Shown: one piece after another, positions 62,497 through 64,000 of the stretch
How positions within the stretch are numbered: the stretch's first letter is position 1
How the letters are laid out: the number at the start of each line of letters is the position of its first letter
DNA from: Cyanidiococcus yangmingshanensis
Taxonomy: Eukaryota; Rhodophyta; Bangiophyceae; Cyanidiales; Cyanidiaceae
DNA length: 64,000 bases
Assembly: GCA_013995675.1 (NCBI GenBank)
Contig: VWRR01000013.1
Coordinates: forward strand, 186,001-250,000
Reading direction: 5' to 3'
The notes under the pieces: model-generated
The model's database searches: none
Told to the model about the DNA's origin: nothing
Seen by the model: the letters and a program-made list of their open reading frames with translations, nothing else
Made by a program: the position numbers and the translations under genes

Positions 62497-63148
62497 TCAT
62501 ACGAGATGTTTTACGAACCCGAAAACCACGACGACCAGAGCAAAGACCGCCAACATCGACCAGATTACTCTCATCTCCACCCTGCCCGGTAGTTTATCTG
62601 TTCGCCGATGACTCTTGCTTCGATCGCATGCATCCATGAGCACCCCATACGACTCGATCAGGAGTATGAGCGGAATTACGATCCATAAAACATTCGCAAA
62701 AAAGAGGTACACCCACTTGTGCACCCAGCTATTCAGCGGATTGAGCTCGCGACTACCCGTGAGCCACTCCGGCCCAAATGTCATCCAGTTTCCGTAGATC
62801 TCTCCGGTCGCGCAAACAACCTGCCAAAAGTGACGCCACGGACGTCGCCGATAGGTCCCGTACGCAAGGACGAGCGCGAGTGGGCCCCACATCAGCGCCG
62901 TTGGAACCTCGAGCGCCGTCGTGCAGTCGTGGAGACGTCCCCATCGTGGATCAGCCTTTGCATACTCTTTCCAGGGCAAAGCCATAAAGTGATTCGACCG
63001 CTCCACCGTCACGGTTAGCGTTAAGATGAGCCACGGTAACTCCAGACCCAAGTGTGTCAACGCGTCCAGAACATACCACACGATGACAGCCTTTTCACCA
63101 GGAGTGAGTGGATCCTCTGACTTGAGCACTCGATGAGATTCCAGTCAT
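62497..63148 (-). CDS. EBP-type sterol delta8-delta7 isomerase (EXPERA family)
   Basis: This ER membrane enzyme shifts the sterol double bond from C8 to C7. The frame runs from a GTG at 63129 (210 residues). Helices and catalytic positions match EBP: VLDALTHLGLELPW carries the His and Glu, LPWKEYAKADPRWGRL is a near-perfect family motif, and ALEVPTALMWGPLALVL carries the second Glu and Trp-Gly-Pro. GEIYGNWMTFGPEW and NPLNSWVHKWVYLFFANVLW follow. The usual N-terminal membrane helix is missing and the frame has no ATG. An ATG at 63148 in the frame one base earlier would add a short start if one base is surplus near 63105-63130. TMEM97-like EXPERA proteins are the alternative but lack the WKEYAKxD motif. 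Confidence 0.9.
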
Positions 63149-64000
63149 CCCGGTATTCTTTGTTGTTATCGCGCTTGCCATGGTTCGTTCTAGCGTGGCG
63201 TTCGTCTCTTCGCGAACACCCTGAACGCAGGATCGGTTGGCGCGCCGCCGCTTCAACGCCGTTCACGGCAAGCCATTCGAGGCGATTGGTTATCCATGGC
63301 TCTGCACCATTGACGCCCGATGTCAATGGCGACCGTTCACCGACACGTGTCGATGATCCGTGGCATCGACGTCGGCGACGACCGCCTCATGCCCGCGGGG
63401 CGCCGATCATCATCATCGGATGGACGAGAGGGCGCGCACGCCCCGAACATCCTAACACCCGCTTTTCTTGGCGGGAACGGTACGCGCTCTCCGAGTGACA
63501 TGCCGGCGTCGACGGGTTCGGCGACAACATCGCAGGGTGGACGTGTGACTCTAACGGCGCTCTGTCCGTGACAGGAGCAACCACCCTTCCCGTGGAGCCT
63601 GCGCGTCCATGGTTGTTCGGCACGCGATGCATGACGTGCGATGCATCGATCGGAACCCGTTTTGATACGACGCTATGCTGGTTGAGCATGGAGTGCGTGT
63701 TCTCTCCTGAAACGAGAATATGTATTGCTTGAGCGTGATTGTTTCGAGCTAGTGCTGATGATTGCCAATGGTTTCTTGGAGCGTAGGATTCTTTCTAGAC
63801 TTTGCAGATAAGCGGCTATAAATGCGTTCCAGATTGACGGACATCTTTTGAAGAATCGGTACAGAACAGACTCGCCGACAAGTTCGCTTGCAATGCCGAT
63901 ACGAATCGTTGTCGTGTGTGTGCTTGAATCGTCGATCAGAGCAGCGTCGATCATGCACGATCGCTATGTTACCGCGAACACAGGACCATGATCGTAGGTG
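63149..64000. other. Right-edge stretch, weak minus-strand candidate
   Basis: The only coding-like frame is 63673-63954 (-), 93 residues from an ATG (RIGIASELVGESVLYRFFKR, then IAAYLQSLERIL). It has no family match. The area 63340-63600 is GC-rich with many CG-containing repeats of short words. No other feature is supported. Confidence 0.3.

Noticed and set aside
1-64000. Transposons, LTR elements, virus relics, CRISPR arrays, rRNA genes
   Set aside because: No reverse transcriptase, transposase, integrase, capsid-like frame, terminal repeats, spaced repeat array or rRNA sequence was recognised on either strand.

Overview
The window looks like nuclear DNA of a compact, intron-poor, photosynthetic eukaryote, most likely a unicellular red alga. 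The evidence is a set of nucleus-encoded plastid factors (Psb29/THF1, an HCF107/MBB1-type HAT-repeat protein, an HCF173-like SDR/CIA30 protein, RsmI). They sit beside eukaryotic genes for rRNA processing (WDR3/Utp12, TEX10/Ipi1), chromatin (RBBP4/MSI1), membrane traffic (MON1, ANTH and BAR proteins), sterol synthesis (EBP) and the DNA-damage checkpoint (RAD17). Nearly all reading frames are uninterrupted. One clear spliceosomal intron (151 nt, calmodulin-like gene) and one intronless tRNA-Gly(UCC) are visible. An intron-poor green alga or another archaeplastid cannot be excluded from sequence alone.

Layout. 0-8 kb: small one-helix membrane protein (+), WDR3 (-), CCT-domain regulator (-). 8-16 kb: a BRCT-like/Cys-motif protein (+), a 50-base direct repeat, SBP2-like L7Ae protein (+), Psb29 (-), tRNA-Gly (-), cysteinyl-tRNA synthetase (-). 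16-26 kb: poorly conserved genes on the minus strand (RSxS-repeat protein, small proteins, BAR-like protein, membrane protein) with the calmodulin-like gene, then ribosomal protein bL17 (+). 27-44 kb: HCF107-like (+), RNase Z (-), GT31 glycosyltransferase (+), TEX10/Ipi1 (-), RBBP4 (+), RsmI (-), HCF173-like (+). 45-64 kb: unknown membrane protein (-), ANTH protein (+), MON1 (-), ammonium transporter (-), UBAC2/rhomboid-like protein (+), two unknown membrane proteins (-), RAD17-like (+), EBP (-). Spacers are 0.2-1.7 kb. I saw no transposon, LTR element, virus relic or CRISPR array.

These genes are singly transcribed and do not form an operon. Three of them (Psb29, HCF107-like, HCF173-like) are linked by role: each belongs to a family needed to make or maintain photosystem II. 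RsmI and possibly RNase Z and bL17 serve organelle translation and RNA processing.

A recurrent oddity is that several well-conserved genes (WDR3, bL17, RBBP4, HCF173-like, MON1, EBP) continue in another frame after a one-base step, nearly always of the extra-base type. Two of these steps lie in C or G runs. Insertion-biased assembly error is the simplest reading. The most interesting biological points are a RAD17 whose Walker A lysine is alanine, an ANTH domain placed at the C-terminus behind a long disordered region, an SBP2-type protein implying selenocysteine decoding, and a protein with a duplicated HRRGxVCxxC motif.
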